This document shows, in pieces, positions 34,049 to 43,068 of a DNA stretch of 64,000 nucleotides; the stretch's first letter is position 1; every line of letters starts with the position of its first letter. The stretch is from contig NC_012108.1 in assembly GCF_000020365.1 (NCBI RefSeq), positions 1,798,001-1,862,000 of the forward strand, written 5' to 3'. Under the pieces are notes generated by a model. That model ran no database searches and had not been told where the DNA came from. It worked only from the letters and a program-made list of their open reading frames with translations. Source of the DNA: Desulforapulum autotrophicum HRM2. GTDB lineage: Bacteria > Desulfobacterota > Desulfobacteria > Desulfobacterales > Desulfobacteraceae. Made by a program: the position numbers and the translations under genes.

Positions 34049-35530
34049 ATGTCAAAATTTTCATTTAAAACCTTGCCCGGGCTCAGGCTCTTGACCAATG
34101 GCCAGATTAGACAGATCCACGAGGATGCCCTGGATCTCCTGGAACATGTGGGGGTCTGTTTTGAGTGCGACCAAGCCCTGGAGATCCTTACAGCCAGCGG
34201 TTGTTCTGCAGACAAAGAGAGTCACATCGTCAAGTTTCCCCCCGCCCTGGTATTAAAATCTATTGAAGCCGCTCCCGAGAGATTCAAGCTCTATGACCGA
34301 GAGGGAAATGTCTACACCGAGCTGGGGGGAGACAAGGTCCACTTTGCCCCTTGCTCAACCCCTGCCAATATCTTGACCCGGGACAACAGTGAGATTCGGC
34401 CCTCAACCATCGAGGACATGAGACTCATCGTAAAGGCAACCGATTCTCTTCCCCAGATAGACCTTGCCGCGACCTCGGTGGTCTGCTCTGAAATTCCCGT
34501 GGAAATGGGGGACACCTATCTCTACTATTTGATCATGAAGGGCACCCGCAAACCCTTCATCGGCGGTGCCATCGATATTCCCGGGGTCCGGCGCTCCCAT
34601 GACCTGATCAAATCCTTGTTCGGATCTGACCGGGCCGTCCGGGAAAAGCCCTATTGTATTTTTGATATCTGCCCCTCCCCACCCTTGAAATGGTCCCAGG
34701 TAACCTCCCGGAACATCATCGACTGCGCAGGTTTTGGATTCCCCGTTGAAACCATCTCCCTTCCCCTTTCAGGCACTGGGTCTCCCGTGACCCAGGCCGG
34801 TTCAATCCTCCAGCACACGGTGGAATCCCTGAGCGGACTGGTCCTAGACCAGGTGATTAACCCGGGCAACCCCTATGTTTACGGTGGAGCGCCAGTTATT
34901 TTTGACATGCGTACCACGACCACCCCCATGTCGGCCATGGATGCAGTTATGATCAGCTGCGGCTATGCCCTCATGGGAAAATACTACGGCCTCCCCACCC
35001 ATACCTATGCGGCCCAGACCGATGCAAAGATCGTCGACTACCAGGCCGGATTCGAGACCGGAATGAGCGCGCTTCTGGCAGCCCAGGCCGGCTTTGACGT
35101 GGTCTCGGGAGTGGGGGGGCTTAACTATGTTACAGATTTCAGCGTGGAAAAGTTGCTCATGGATGCAGAGATCATCAATTTTGTTAACCGTTATCTCAAG
35201 GGTATCACCGTCACACAGGACACCCTGGCAAAGGATCTCATCGCCCGGGCAGGGCCGGGTGGGGATTTCCTCCAGAGCAGTCATACCCGGCGCTGGTTCA
35301 GGCAGGAGCACCATATGCCAGGACCCATCGTCGATCGCCTGGACAGGGGCACCTGGGAAGCCAACGGCCGGGTGGAGGTCTTTGACCGGGCAAAAACCGA
35401 ACTGGAGAAATTAAAACGGCACCCGGGCCATCCCCTGGATCAAAGAAAATCCCTGGCCCTGGACTGTGCCATGGTAACTGTGGCCAGGGATGCGGGCGTG
35501 GATCCCGCAACCATCCCTTTGGCCTTCTGA
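34049..35530 (+). CDS. Second MttB-superfamily methyltransferase (non-pyrrolysine)
   Basis: A 493-residue member of the same superfamily as the gene at 31259, but clearly divergent, so probably acting on a different methylated substrate. Family features: EDALDLLEHVGVCFECDQALEIL near the N-terminus, ICPSPPLKWS in the middle, LPLSGTGSPVTQAGSILQHTVE near 237-258 and VYGGAPVIFDMRT. There is no in-frame TAG. The ORF is intact and probably last in the operon. No intact corrinoid protein lies in the window. The gap after it (35531-35728) shows nothing I can name. Confidence 0.92.
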   Translation: MSKFSFKTLPGLRLLTNGQIRQIHEDALDLLEHVGVCFECDQALEILTASGCSADKESHIVKFPPALVLKSIEAAPERFKLYDREGNVYTELGGDKVHFAPCSTPANILTRDNSEIRPSTIEDMRLIVKATDSLPQIDLAATSVVCSEIPVEMGDTYLYYLIMKGTRKPFIGGAIDIPGVRRSHDLIKSLFGSDRAVREKPYCIFDICPSPPLKWSQVTSRNIIDCAGFGFPVETISLPLSGTGSPVTQAGSILQHTVESLSGLVLDQVINPGNPYVYGGAPVIFDMRTTTTPMSAMDAVMISCGYALMGKYYGLPTHTYAAQTDAKIVDYQAGFETGMSALLAAQAGFDVVSGVGGLNYVTDFSVEKLLMDAEIINFVNRYLKGITVTQDTLAKDLIARAGPGGDFLQSSHTRRWFRQEHHMPGPIVDRLDRGTWEANGRVEVFDRAKTELEKLKRHPGHPLDQRKSLALDCAMVTVARDAGVDPATIPLAF

Positions 35531-35728
35531 AACTAAGGTGGCCTGCTTTCCAGGGCCTTTGCCAATAAGGTTGCCATGGTAAAAGATGGGTATTTAATTC
35601 CGTTCTGTGGTTTGGAGGAGGTCTTTTACCGACCTGCTTCTCATCTAAGGTGATTGTTTATATGCCAGTATCCACCAGGATAATGTAAAATTATTCCGAT
35701 TCTGTTGAAATAAGCTGAAGCAGATAAT

Positions 35729-37210
35729 CTATTGAGATTCCCCTACGACACGGTTTCTGCCCAGCTGTTTGGCCTTGTACAGCATGGTATCGGCCCTTCG
35801 AGTCATTATTTCTGGAGATAACATTATTTCATCATCGAAAATGGGCCCTTTACAGGCAAAGCCCATGCTGATGGTTATCGATATTTCTATTTTCTCTTCT
35901 CGATTGTTCATTGTATTCACCGTCTGGGCCTGAATGGTCTTACGAATCTCATTGGCTTTTTTCTCTACCCAGTCTGCATTGGCTCCGGAAAATATAAGCA
36001 CAAACTCTTCACCGCCATACCGTGCGGCAAAATCGCCTGGCCTTGTTTTTTTCAACGCTGTTTTTAATACCTGGCCAATCATCCTGAGGCACTCGTCACC
36101 AGCCGCATGACCATGCTTGTCATTTACCGATTTAAAATGATCAATATCCATCATAACAACCGCAAGGATTCTTTTTTCACGGTTGCAAATCCGCAGCGTC
36201 TCCTTGAGCCGCTCGGTATAGTATTTTCTGTTATACAGACCCGTAAGGTAATCAATCAAGGTGAGAGCTTCCAGCTGCAGGTTTTTTTGTCCTATTTCAA
36301 TGAGTAAAGCTTTGAGTTGCAGGTTTGTCTCCCTGTCTTTTTTTCTTAAATCAGCAATGGTCAATGATAATTCCCGTTGATTTTTTACCAGGAGCTCTAT
36401 CTTATGCGCCAGGGATCCATCAATAAGATTGATCAAGTGGTGCCTTAATCCAGAAAAGAATGGTTTGGGGATGTAACGACATTCAAACACACAGCAGTCG
36501 TGTCCCTGGGTGACGCATTGGGTTTCCTGGATATCACTTTCCTGGAGTCCCATGGCCTCCATATGGCCGAAAAGTGCTCCCCTGTACCAATTGCAAACAG
36601 CCTTGTTTGTCATTAGACCATTAGATGCCCTGGTGCAGTCTGTTTTGTATTCAATTCGCAGGGTGATGCAGCGGCCTTTTCTGTCAACAGATGGAAAGAT
36701 TTTTTTTATGTGGTTGTAGCTGTTGTTGCGCATTCTGCTGATGTACATGAGTTGTTCAATTGTAATCATCCGCATGACAGTGGATGCAAGGATGCCGTTG
36801 GTGGCCCTCAGTCTTTTTCCAGCCTCAAAAAGAGGATCTTCCCCGAGGATTGATCCTCTTAAATGCCTTTCTGCGTTTTCCAAAATACAGCTTGAAAGGT
36901 AGTTTGAAATCCAGAAATCATCCTGAAGTAAATGAACCAGGTGGAGCGGTTCAACCCTATCTTCTGTTGACCGGGAGCGGATGTAATAATTGTCAAGTTT
37001 CAAGCCGTCAAGCAGATATTTTTCTGCAAGTGTAAGACTTCCGAAAATTTGTGATGCCGTATTAAAAAGATTTCGAAAGTTGAATGTGTTGATTTCACCT
37101 TCGAGCAGATGGCAGGTTTCGGGAATATCCTTGAACGGTACAGGGGTTACCCCATGGACATTCTCGCCTATGTATTTATCGATTATGCCGATGCTTTCCC
37201 TGTCGTTCAT
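35729..37210 (-). CDS. Diguanylate cyclase with V4R-like sensor domain
   Basis: A 493-residue protein. The N-terminal 270 residues contain a region like the V4R (4-vinyl-reductase) small-molecule domain, with the Cys-rich end CVTQGHDCCVFECRY. A coiled coil (about 275-320) leads to a GGDEF domain (about 325-490) whose active site is GGEEF. An RxxD inhibitory site (RPGD) lies five residues before GGEEF, so feedback inhibition by c-di-GMP is expected. It makes c-di-GMP in response to an unknown ligand. It follows the flavodiiron gene by 80 nt on the same strand, so the signal may relate to oxygen or NO; that link is inference. Confidence 0.88.
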   Translation of the reverse strand: MNDRESIGIIDKYIGENVHGVTPVPFKDIPETCHLLEGEINTFNFRNLFNTASQIFGSLTLAEKYLLDGLKLDNYYIRSRSTEDRVEPLHLVHLLQDDFWISNYLSSCILENAERHLRGSILGEDPLFEAGKRLRATNGILASTVMRMITIEQLMYISRMRNNSYNHIKKIFPSVDRKGRCITLRIEYKTDCTRASNGLMTNKAVCNWYRGALFGHMEAMGLQESDIQETQCVTQGHDCCVFECRYIPKPFFSGLRHHLINLIDGSLAHKIELLVKNQRELSLTIADLRKKDRETNLQLKALLIEIGQKNLQLEALTLIDYLTGLYNRKYYTERLKETLRICNREKRILAVVMMDIDHFKSVNDKHGHAAGDECLRMIGQVLKTALKKTRPGDFAARYGGEEFVLIFSGANADWVEKKANEIRKTIQAQTVNTMNNREEKIEISITISMGFACKGPIFDDEIMLSPEIMTRRADTMLYKAKQLGRNRVVGESQ

Positions 37211-37289
37211 GGCTTTTCCGGTGATATCTCCTGTCCCTGTTTCCGGTTGAACGCAGCCATGGGCCCCATGGCCGCGCCCGAAAAAAGAC

Positions 37290-38516
37290 TTATTCTGTGA
37301 ACTTGATCAGTTCATCGCAATAGGCTTCCACCGCCTGAATCATATTCTGTTTATCCGCTTCTGTCGGTGCCCCCTGCCATTCATAAAAATTGAGCAGATC
37401 CCAACCGGACTTTTCGATCCTGGCTTCAAAATCTCGCTGGGCACCACCTACCCAGCCGTATGAGCCGTACCGGAATACCTTCTTGTTGGTCACCTTTTTT
37501 ACCAGAAGTTCCTCAATGACATGGGACATCGGCGGAAATACCTTGTATTCATAGGTGGGCATTCCAAAAATCAGACCGGCTGATTTCCAGGCACTTGCCA
37601 GGATATATCCGATGTCGTCTCCTGGGGCCTGGAACACGTGGACTGGTATCTGCCGTTTGTTCAGGGTTTGAACGATCAGGTTCAGCATACTTTTTGTATT
37701 GCCATACATGCTGGACCAGACAAGTGTAACTTCCCGCTCTCCCGGTCCTTTGCTATACTCTGCATATCGCTTGTAATGATTAATAATCACACTGGGATTA
37801 TCACGCCAGATGATACCGTGGGAAGGACAGATGGTTTTAATATCAAGACTTGCAAGTTTGCTCAGCCCCTTGAGAACAAACGGAGAGAATGTGGCCACGA
37901 TATTGGCATAATAGCGAAGTGCCTCGTTCTCGAAAAATTTATGTTTTTCCTGGGATAACTGGTCGTCGAAGATGGTATCGTTTCCCACTTTACCGTATGA
38001 GCCGAATGCATCGCAGGAAAACAGGATGCCGCGTTTCTTCTCATAGGTCATCATGGTCTCTGGCCAGTGGATATTGGGTGTGTCAAAGAACTGAAGCTCG
38101 TAATCACCGGCAGTCAGGGTCATCCCGTCTGTAATTGCGACTGCCCGTTCCGGGGGCACCTCTCCAAAGGCCTCAAGCAGGGGGATGGCTTTTTTTGTGC
38201 AATAAATAACGCCTTTGGTGTTTTTCTTGCAAAATTCATTCAGCCAGCCTGAATGATCCGGTTCCATATGATTGATGATAATGATGTCAATATCCTCAAC
38301 AGCCAGGGATGCCCCTTCCAGCTGTTCGGTGATTGCCCTGGGAAAGTCCATAATATTCTGGGTCAGATCGATGAGGACGTTCTTTTCCCCTTTGATCAGG
38401 TAACTATTAATAGAAATCCCGTGGGGGATCGGCCAGATTCCCTCAAAAAGATAGTTTTCATCCTCAATATTGACGGCAAGTCGATAAATATCGTCGACCA
38501 CGTTCTGTATTTTCAT
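37290..38516 (-). CDS. Flavodiiron protein (A-type flavoprotein, FprA/ROO)
   Basis: A 408-residue cytoplasmic enzyme with a diiron beta-lactamase-like domain (about 1-250) and an FMN-binding flavodoxin domain (about 255-400, SSMYGNTKSM). The diiron ligands begin with HMEPDH (H83-x-E85-x-D87-H88), followed by the histidines in NIHWPETM and CPSHGIIW. Such proteins reduce O2 to water or NO to N2O in anaerobes, with electrons usually from rubredoxin. An AAAGGAG site precedes the ATG. It is probably co-transcribed with the downstream diguanylate cyclase. Confidence 0.94.
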   Translation of the reverse strand: MKIQNVVDDIYRLAVNIEDENYLFEGIWPIPHGISINSYLIKGEKNVLIDLTQNIMDFPRAITEQLEGASLAVEDIDIIIINHMEPDHSGWLNEFCKKNTKGVIYCTKKAIPLLEAFGEVPPERAVAITDGMTLTAGDYELQFFDTPNIHWPETMMTYEKKRGILFSCDAFGSYGKVGNDTIFDDQLSQEKHKFFENEALRYYANIVATFSPFVLKGLSKLASLDIKTICPSHGIIWRDNPSVIINHYKRYAEYSKGPGEREVTLVWSSMYGNTKSMLNLIVQTLNKRQIPVHVFQAPGDDIGYILASAWKSAGLIFGMPTYEYKVFPPMSHVIEELLVKKVTNKKVFRYGSYGWVGGAQRDFEARIEKSGWDLLNFYEWQGAPTEADKQNMIQAVEAYCDELIKFTE

Positions 38517-38610
38517 TCTGCAAAGACTCCTTTGTCCACAAGGTTTGCGGTTAAAAAATTAAAAATAGAACAACATTGCCATTTGTACAATAAAAAATGT
38601 GAGGAACCCG

Positions 38611-38648
38611 GTCAAACGCTACAAGGGGGTTGGCGGCGGCCGGAGTTA
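38611..38648 (+). pseudogene. Possible 3' relic of a NodT-type channel gene
   Basis: About 38 nt resemble the 3' end of the intact channel gene (24094-24132), sharing GTCAA, TACAAGG and GGCGGCCGGA. Read in frame it gives VKRYKGVGGG, similar to [10 protein letters not shown], before a stop. It is short, so chance is not excluded. The rest of the 354-nt gap 38517-38870 holds only the small ORF at 38654. Confidence 0.35.
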
Positions 38649-38653
38649 ATTTA

Positions 38654-38791
38654 ATGTACCACCTGTGGGAGATCTATCATACCCATGCTGAATTATTGGA
38701 ATATGCGGACGATCCGTGTGAATATGTGGACAGGTTATTTCCCCATGACAACTCAATAAAGAAATTTAATTCCCCTTTGCAAGGCATTTGA
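38654..38791 (+). CDS. Small uncharacterised ORF (45 aa)
   Basis: ATG 38654 has a GGAG nine bases upstream and encodes YHLWEIYHTHAELLEYADD..., with an acidic, aromatic-rich composition that is not random-looking. It ends at TGA 38789-38791, just before a possible start (38793) of the CoA-transferase frame. I do not recognise it; it may be a gene remnant. Confidence 0.25.
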   Translation: MYHLWEIYHTHAELLEYADDPCEYVDRLFPHDNSIKKFNSPLQGI

Positions 38792-38870
38792 CATGGCTGT
38801 GAAATTTGTGAAAAAAATTGTGCCGGTTATTATGATTGTGATATTTTGCCATCAGAGATACAAGGGCAGG

Positions 38871-40394
38871 ATGGACCATAACCCAGACAAAAGGGAGAAC
38901 ATATTGAAAGATAGAATCAGATATGCGCCACTTCGGGATAAAATTACAGATCCGGCCACCGCTGCCCGTCACATCGTGGATGGCACTAACGTTTTTATTT
39001 CCGGGTTCACCGCCGGGTATCCCAAGATGATTCCCATGGAGCTGGCCCGACGGGCAGAGCTTGGAGAAAACTTTAAAATAAACCTCTATGCCGGTGCATC
39101 CACCGGAGAGCTTGTGGATGGCCTGCTCTCAAAAACTGATATCATCAATTGGCGTCGGCCCTACATGAGTGATCGCACCATGAGAGAAAAGATCAATCAG
39201 GGGAAAGTTTCTTTCAAGGATGACCATCTTTCCCGACTGTCTGCCCTGGTTCGTTCCGGTGACTGGGGAAAGGTGGATGTGGCGGTTATTGAGGCAGTGG
39301 CCATCACTGAAAAGGGGCATTTGGTGCCCACCATGTCCGTGGGTAATACCCCCACCTATGTTAAGTACGCCGATAAAATAATCATTGAAATGTCTGAAAG
39401 TGAGCCCCGGGGACTTGAGGGCATTCATGATATTTTTATTCCTGAAGATCCCCCCTATCGCATGCCCATTCCCCTGTACCGCACGGCGGATCGCATTGGT
39501 AAACCCTTTATTGAGATGAATCCAGATAAGGTGGTGGCCATCTTGAAAAGCGGTGAAAAAGATACCTGTGCCGTGTTCCAGCCCCCCGGGGAAATACCCC
39601 TGCGCATTGGGGAGCTGATTCTGGATTTTGTCCGCCATGAGATGAAAAAAGACCGTTTGCCAAAAACACTGCCCTGGCAGGCCGGGGTGGGGGATGTTTC
39701 CAATGCGCTGTTGAGCCGGTTCATGGATGATGATTTTTTTGAAAGTGTGGATCTTTATTCCGAAGTGATCCAGGACAGTGTGCTGGATTTGATTGACATG
39801 GGAAAAATCCGGGCCGCATCTGCCTCGGCCATGACATTGTCTGAAAAAGCCAGGGAACGTTTTTTTAAAGAAATTTATAGATACAAAGAAAAGATTATTC
39901 TCCGGCCTGTGGAGATTTCCAATTCCCCGGAGGTGATCCGTCGTCTGGGGGTGATTGCCATTAACACGGCCCTGGAGGTGGATATCTATGGGCATGTGAA
40001 TTCCACCCATGTTATGGGATCCCAGCTGATGAACGGCATTGGGGGATCCGGGGATTTTGAGAGAAACGGGGCGCTTTCATTCATGGTGACCCCTTCCATG
40101 GCCAAAAACGGAGCCATTTCTGCCATTGTACCCATGGTGAGCCATGTGGACCATTCAGAGCACTCTGTGGATGTCATTGTCACCGAACAGGGACTGGTGG
40201 ACACACGGAACCTCACCCCACGCCAGGTGGCCGAAGCAATTATTAAAAAATGTGCCCACCCCGATTACCGGGATCTGTTGTGGGATTATTACAGCCGGGC
40301 TTTGCACAAGGTGGGTGGGCATGAACCCCATCTGCTGGGGGAGGCGTTTTCCTTTCATCAGCGATTCATGGAAACAGGGGATATGAAAATGTAG
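38871..40394 (+). CDS. Acetyl-CoA hydrolase/transferase family (succinyl-CoA:acetate CoA-transferase type)
   Basis: About 507 residues from ATG 38871 (AAGGG upstream); the frame is open to 38793, but those 26 codons add a hydrophobic stretch not seen in the family. Motifs fit the Cat1/AarC-type class I CoA transferases: QAGVGDVSNALL near residue 275, LYSEVIQDSV with the likely catalytic Glu near 300, and GIGGSGDFERNG near 390. The enzyme moves CoA between succinyl-CoA and acetate, which in acetate-oxidising sulfate reducers activates acetate and feeds the citric acid cycle. It could use other acids; sequence alone cannot decide. No operon partner is evident. Confidence 0.88.
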   Translation: MDHNPDKRENILKDRIRYAPLRDKITDPATAARHIVDGTNVFISGFTAGYPKMIPMELARRAELGENFKINLYAGASTGELVDGLLSKTDIINWRRPYMSDRTMREKINQGKVSFKDDHLSRLSALVRSGDWGKVDVAVIEAVAITEKGHLVPTMSVGNTPTYVKYADKIIIEMSESEPRGLEGIHDIFIPEDPPYRMPIPLYRTADRIGKPFIEMNPDKVVAILKSGEKDTCAVFQPPGEIPLRIGELILDFVRHEMKKDRLPKTLPWQAGVGDVSNALLSRFMDDDFFESVDLYSEVIQDSVLDLIDMGKIRAASASAMTLSEKARERFFKEIYRYKEKIILRPVEISNSPEVIRRLGVIAINTALEVDIYGHVNSTHVMGSQLMNGIGGSGDFERNGALSFMVTPSMAKNGAISAIVPMVSHVDHSEHSVDVIVTEQGLVDTRNLTPRQVAEAIIKKCAHPDYRDLLWDYYSRALHKVGGHEPHLLGEAFSFHQRFMETGDMKM

Positions 40395-40497
40395 GCAGTC
40401 AGCATAGAACCCAGAGACCGTTAGATAAAAATATGGGGTGCAAGCTTTTTAGCCACACGGAGACGGTGTTCAAGGAAATAGCGTTTGGTGGGGGGCA

Positions 40498-41289
40498 TCA
40501 TTTGATTTTTTTGTAAAAAATGAGTGCGTTGTCTCTGGTAAGGGCGGTTTTCAGGCTTTCCGGCATCCCCGGATCCATAAAAACCATATACAGGTCTTCA
40601 TAATACAGATCCCCGGAATCGGTATTGAGCATGATTCTATCCAGGTGATCGGGGTATCTTGCCACGATTTGGCGGAGTTCACCGCCGGATGTCTTGACCG
40701 GACTTACGGTGATTCCAGCCCGAAATCCTTGCTCCAGTACCGTACCGATAGTTTGAAGAGTGCAATGATCGATCACAATGGAATCCCTCAGGTCGGGAAG
40801 GTTTTCCAGAAGGGCCAGAATTTCCCGGGTAACCCGTTGTTTATCCTTTCTGGGGGTATGAATGCCGATCACCTTGTCCCTGCCGATGATCTGTGGCGCC
40901 AGGGACATCTGGGCTGAAAAAATATCCTTTTCCCGGTTTGATGCCGTTTCAAGACCAATTTCCCCCATACCCAGACATAGCTTGTCGTCAATATTCTCCA
41001 TGATCAGGTCAGCAACGGCTCCGGTCTTCAGATCGGGGGGGATGTTGCGGGGGTGCACGCCTGAAAGATAAAAACAGGGCAGGCCGGTAGAATTAAGGTG
41101 GTGAATGGTTTCTCTCTGAAGTGCAAGGGCCCGATGGAGATCCGCCGTCGTGTCGATATGTTTTGCAAAGGCCCAGGATACAGCCAGACAATGAACTTTT
41201 TTGATCCATTGGATGCGATCCGGGTCGCTTTTCTGCACAAGATCAAGGTGCATGTGGCTGTCGACAAAATTGATGTGGTTCAGGTTCAC
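40498..41289 (-). CDS. TatD-like metal-dependent hydrolase
   Basis: About 263 residues from GTG 41289, which has a GGAG at nine bases; a TTG at 41304 is the other option. It has the amidohydrolase/TatD signatures: HMHLD at the N-terminus, GEIGLE near 110, IHTPR near 145, DHC near 175 and NTDSGD near 225. TatD proteins are metal-dependent nucleases or hydrolases, but this one is divergent and may act on another phosphoester or amide. It is transcribed divergently from the cobalamin-riboswitch operon with TrpD-like and CobT proteins, so a link to that pathway is possible. Confidence 0.8.
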   Translation of the reverse strand: MNLNHINFVDSHMHLDLVQKSDPDRIQWIKKVHCLAVSWAFAKHIDTTADLHRALALQRETIHHLNSTGLPCFYLSGVHPRNIPPDLKTGAVADLIMENIDDKLCLGMGEIGLETASNREKDIFSAQMSLAPQIIGRDKVIGIHTPRKDKQRVTREILALLENLPDLRDSIVIDHCTLQTIGTVLEQGFRAGITVSPVKTSGGELRQIVARYPDHLDRIMLNTDSGDLYYEDLYMVFMDPGMPESLKTALTRDNALIFYKKIK

Positions 41290-41420
41290 GTGATGATGCT
41301 CCAATTTTAATGTTTCAATAGGGTTTATGCCTATCTCAGTTCGGTGAAATATTCAACCTGAAATCCTGCACCATATTTGTGGAATTATTTACATCTGAGC
41401 CCCTTAATCAAACTGCGTAT

Positions 41421-41450
41421 TGACAAATTCGCCTGTCATCACGTATACTT
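41421..41450 (+). promoter_or_regulatory. Sigma-70 promoter of the TrpD-like/CobT operon
   Basis: TTGACA at 41421-41426 and TATACT at 41445-41450 are 18 nt apart. The predicted start (about 41457) falls just before the cobalamin aptamer. Confidence 0.75.
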
Positions 41451-41459
41451 TTCGACATT

Positions 41460-41672
41460 GCCAGGGTGCCTGCCGCCCCCAAAATGAATTTAAGCATAAG
41501 GGGGGCCAGGGATAAAAGGAAAAACGGTGAAATTCCGTTGCATACCAGCCGTTGCCGTGACCGGGGACAAGGCCTGCATGATGCCACTTTTTTAATTTGG
41601 TTCCTTACCAAAACGAAAGGGGAAGGCGCAGGTCAGAGAATGATCCGTCAGCCGGAAAGCCTGCCCGGGCAA
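41460..41672 (+). promoter_or_regulatory. Cobalamin (B12) riboswitch upstream of TrpD-like/CobT operon
   Basis: The aptamer blocks appear in order: CCAGGGTGCC at the 5' side, ACGGTGAAATTCCG, CCGTTGCCGTGA, GATGCCACTT, GGGGAAGGCGCAGG, AGAGAATGATCCGTCAGCCGGA and GCCTGCC. Downstream, TCCTG (41702-41706) can pair with CAGGA at 41721-41725 beside the ribosome site AGGAGGAG, which suggests control of translation rather than termination. Confidence 0.88.
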
Positions 41673-41733
41673 AAGACCAAGGGATATCCGCTGGAATAAG
41701 ATCCTGTTGAATACTATTTTCAGGAGGAGACTT

Positions 41734-42843
41734 ATGTCCGTTGATACAGATAAAGCCTTTGGTGTGATCATCACCCGCCTTATCAATAAAAAAAATATCA
41801 CCCGTGATCAGGCCCATGAAGCCTTTCTCACCGTTCTCAACAACGCCACAACAGAGCTTCAGCAGGGGGCATTCTTATCCGCACTGACCGCCAAGGGAGA
41901 AACCGCTGAAGAAGTGGCCGGTGCCTGGCAGGCCATTTATGAACTGGACACCACCAAGGTGAACCTGGACCTGGCCGTGGCTGAAAACTCAGGCACGGGC
42001 ATGGATACCTTTAAAACCTTTAATATCAGTACGGCAGCAGCCATCATTGCTGCAGCCGGAAAAGTGCCCATGGCCCGCCACGGGGCACGGGCCATCACCT
42101 CTGTCTGTGGCACCGTTGATATGGCAGAGGCCCTGGGGGTTGATGTGGAATGTACGGCCGACACCGTGGCCCAAAGCATAAAATCCGCTGGCCTGGGATT
42201 ATTCAACGGCATGAGTCCCCATATCCATCCCAATGCCCTGGGACGAATTCTGTCACAAATTTTTTTCGGTTCTACCCTGAACATTGCCGCCTCCCTTGCC
42301 AATCCTGCCCTTCCTGCCATTGGCGTCAGGGGGGTCTATGCCAGGCAGATGATTATGCCCGTGGCAGAGGTGATGGCCCAGATCGGATACCACAGCGCCA
42401 TTGTCCTTTACGGAGAAGTGGCGGGCGCAGGCCTTGGCATGGATGAGGCATCCGTTTGCGGGCCCACCCATTGTGCGCGGATCCAGACCGACGGTGATAC
42501 GGGAAAACGTGAAATATCTGAATTCACCATTGACCCGGTATCCCTGGGATTATCGACCCCAAACTATGAGGATTTGAGACCAGAACTTGAACTTGGAAAA
42601 GAGATCCGGCGGTTTGCAGGCCTCATTGCCAATAGGGAAAACGGGGCCAGAAAAGATGCCACCCTCCTCAATGCCGGCTTGATTTTCCTGGCTGCGGGTA
42701 AGGTTGACAACCTGGACCAGGGTATACAGAAGGCCGCTGTCCTCCTTGAAAGCGGCAAGGCCTTTGACACCCTGGAAAATTGGGTGACCGCCCAGAACAC
42801 AGATTCTGAAAAAGGGCTGGAAAAACTTTATTCCCTGGTTTGA
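41734..42843 (+). CDS. TrpD-like phosphoribosyltransferase under B12 control
   Basis: A 369-residue protein of the anthranilate phosphoribosyltransferase/nucleoside phosphorylase II fold. ATG 41734 has a strong AGGAGGAGA site. TrpD-like features: ENSGTGMDTFKTFNISTA near 80-97 (the usual PRPP loop is GTGGD; here GTGMD), MARHGARAITSVCGTVDMAEALGV near 105-128, and NPALPAIGVRGVY near 190-202. No other tryptophan gene is present, and it lies 24 nt before the 66-aa gene and then the dehydrogenase-CobT fusion, behind a cobalamin riboswitch. So it more likely ribosylates, or splits a ribosyl group from, a base related to the corrinoid lower ligand. That role is inference. Confidence 0.85.
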   Translation: MSVDTDKAFGVIITRLINKKNITRDQAHEAFLTVLNNATTELQQGAFLSALTAKGETAEEVAGAWQAIYELDTTKVNLDLAVAENSGTGMDTFKTFNISTAAAIIAAAGKVPMARHGARAITSVCGTVDMAEALGVDVECTADTVAQSIKSAGLGLFNGMSPHIHPNALGRILSQIFFGSTLNIAASLANPALPAIGVRGVYARQMIMPVAEVMAQIGYHSAIVLYGEVAGAGLGMDEASVCGPTHCARIQTDGDTGKREISEFTIDPVSLGLSTPNYEDLRPELELGKEIRRFAGLIANRENGARKDATLLNAGLIFLAAGKVDNLDQGIQKAAVLLESGKAFDTLENWVTAQNTDSEKGLEKLYSLV

Positions 42844-42867
42844 CTTAGCCTCGTCAAGGAGATAGAC

Positions 42868-43068
42868 ATGGAACTTTTGATCATCAAAATCAGCACAGGG
42901 TATCTCAGGATAAAACCCGATGAATTTATTGAAGTTGGCCTGGACAAGGCGTCGGTATACCCCATGGACCACCTGGCCCATGTCAGGGAACTTGAACGAG
43001 AGGCAAAGGCCCGGGGATATGAAGCCGTCCGAATCAAAAAACTGGTATTAACTGAAGAGGATTTATAA
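42868..43068 (+). CDS. Uncharacterised 66-aa protein in the TrpD-like/CobT operon
   Basis: A 66-residue protein with a strong AAGGAGATAGAC ribosome site, whose stop overlaps the start of the fusion gene by one base (TAATG), so it is translationally coupled. It begins MELLIIKISTGYLRIK and ends KKLVLTEEDL; predicted mixed alpha/beta, no Cys, no membrane segment. I do not recognise a family. Its size and tight coupling suggest a subunit or regulatory partner of the neighbouring enzymes. Confidence 0.82.
   Translation: MELLIIKISTGYLRIKPDEFIEVGLDKASVYPMDHLAHVRELEREAKARGYEAVRIKKLVLTEEDL

Noticed and set aside
31259-35530. MttB-like genes as pyrrolysine-dependent trimethylamine methyltransferases
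   Set aside because: Both genes are complete without an in-frame TAG, so they belong to the non-pyrrolysine branch.
39129-40010. 293-codon minus-strand open frame
   Set aside because: Antisense shadow of the CoA transferase gene; no recognisable domain.
41734-42843. Tryptophan-biosynthetic trpD
   Set aside because: No other trp genes are near, the PRPP loop is altered (GTGMD) and the operon is headed by a cobalamin riboswitch and contains CobT.
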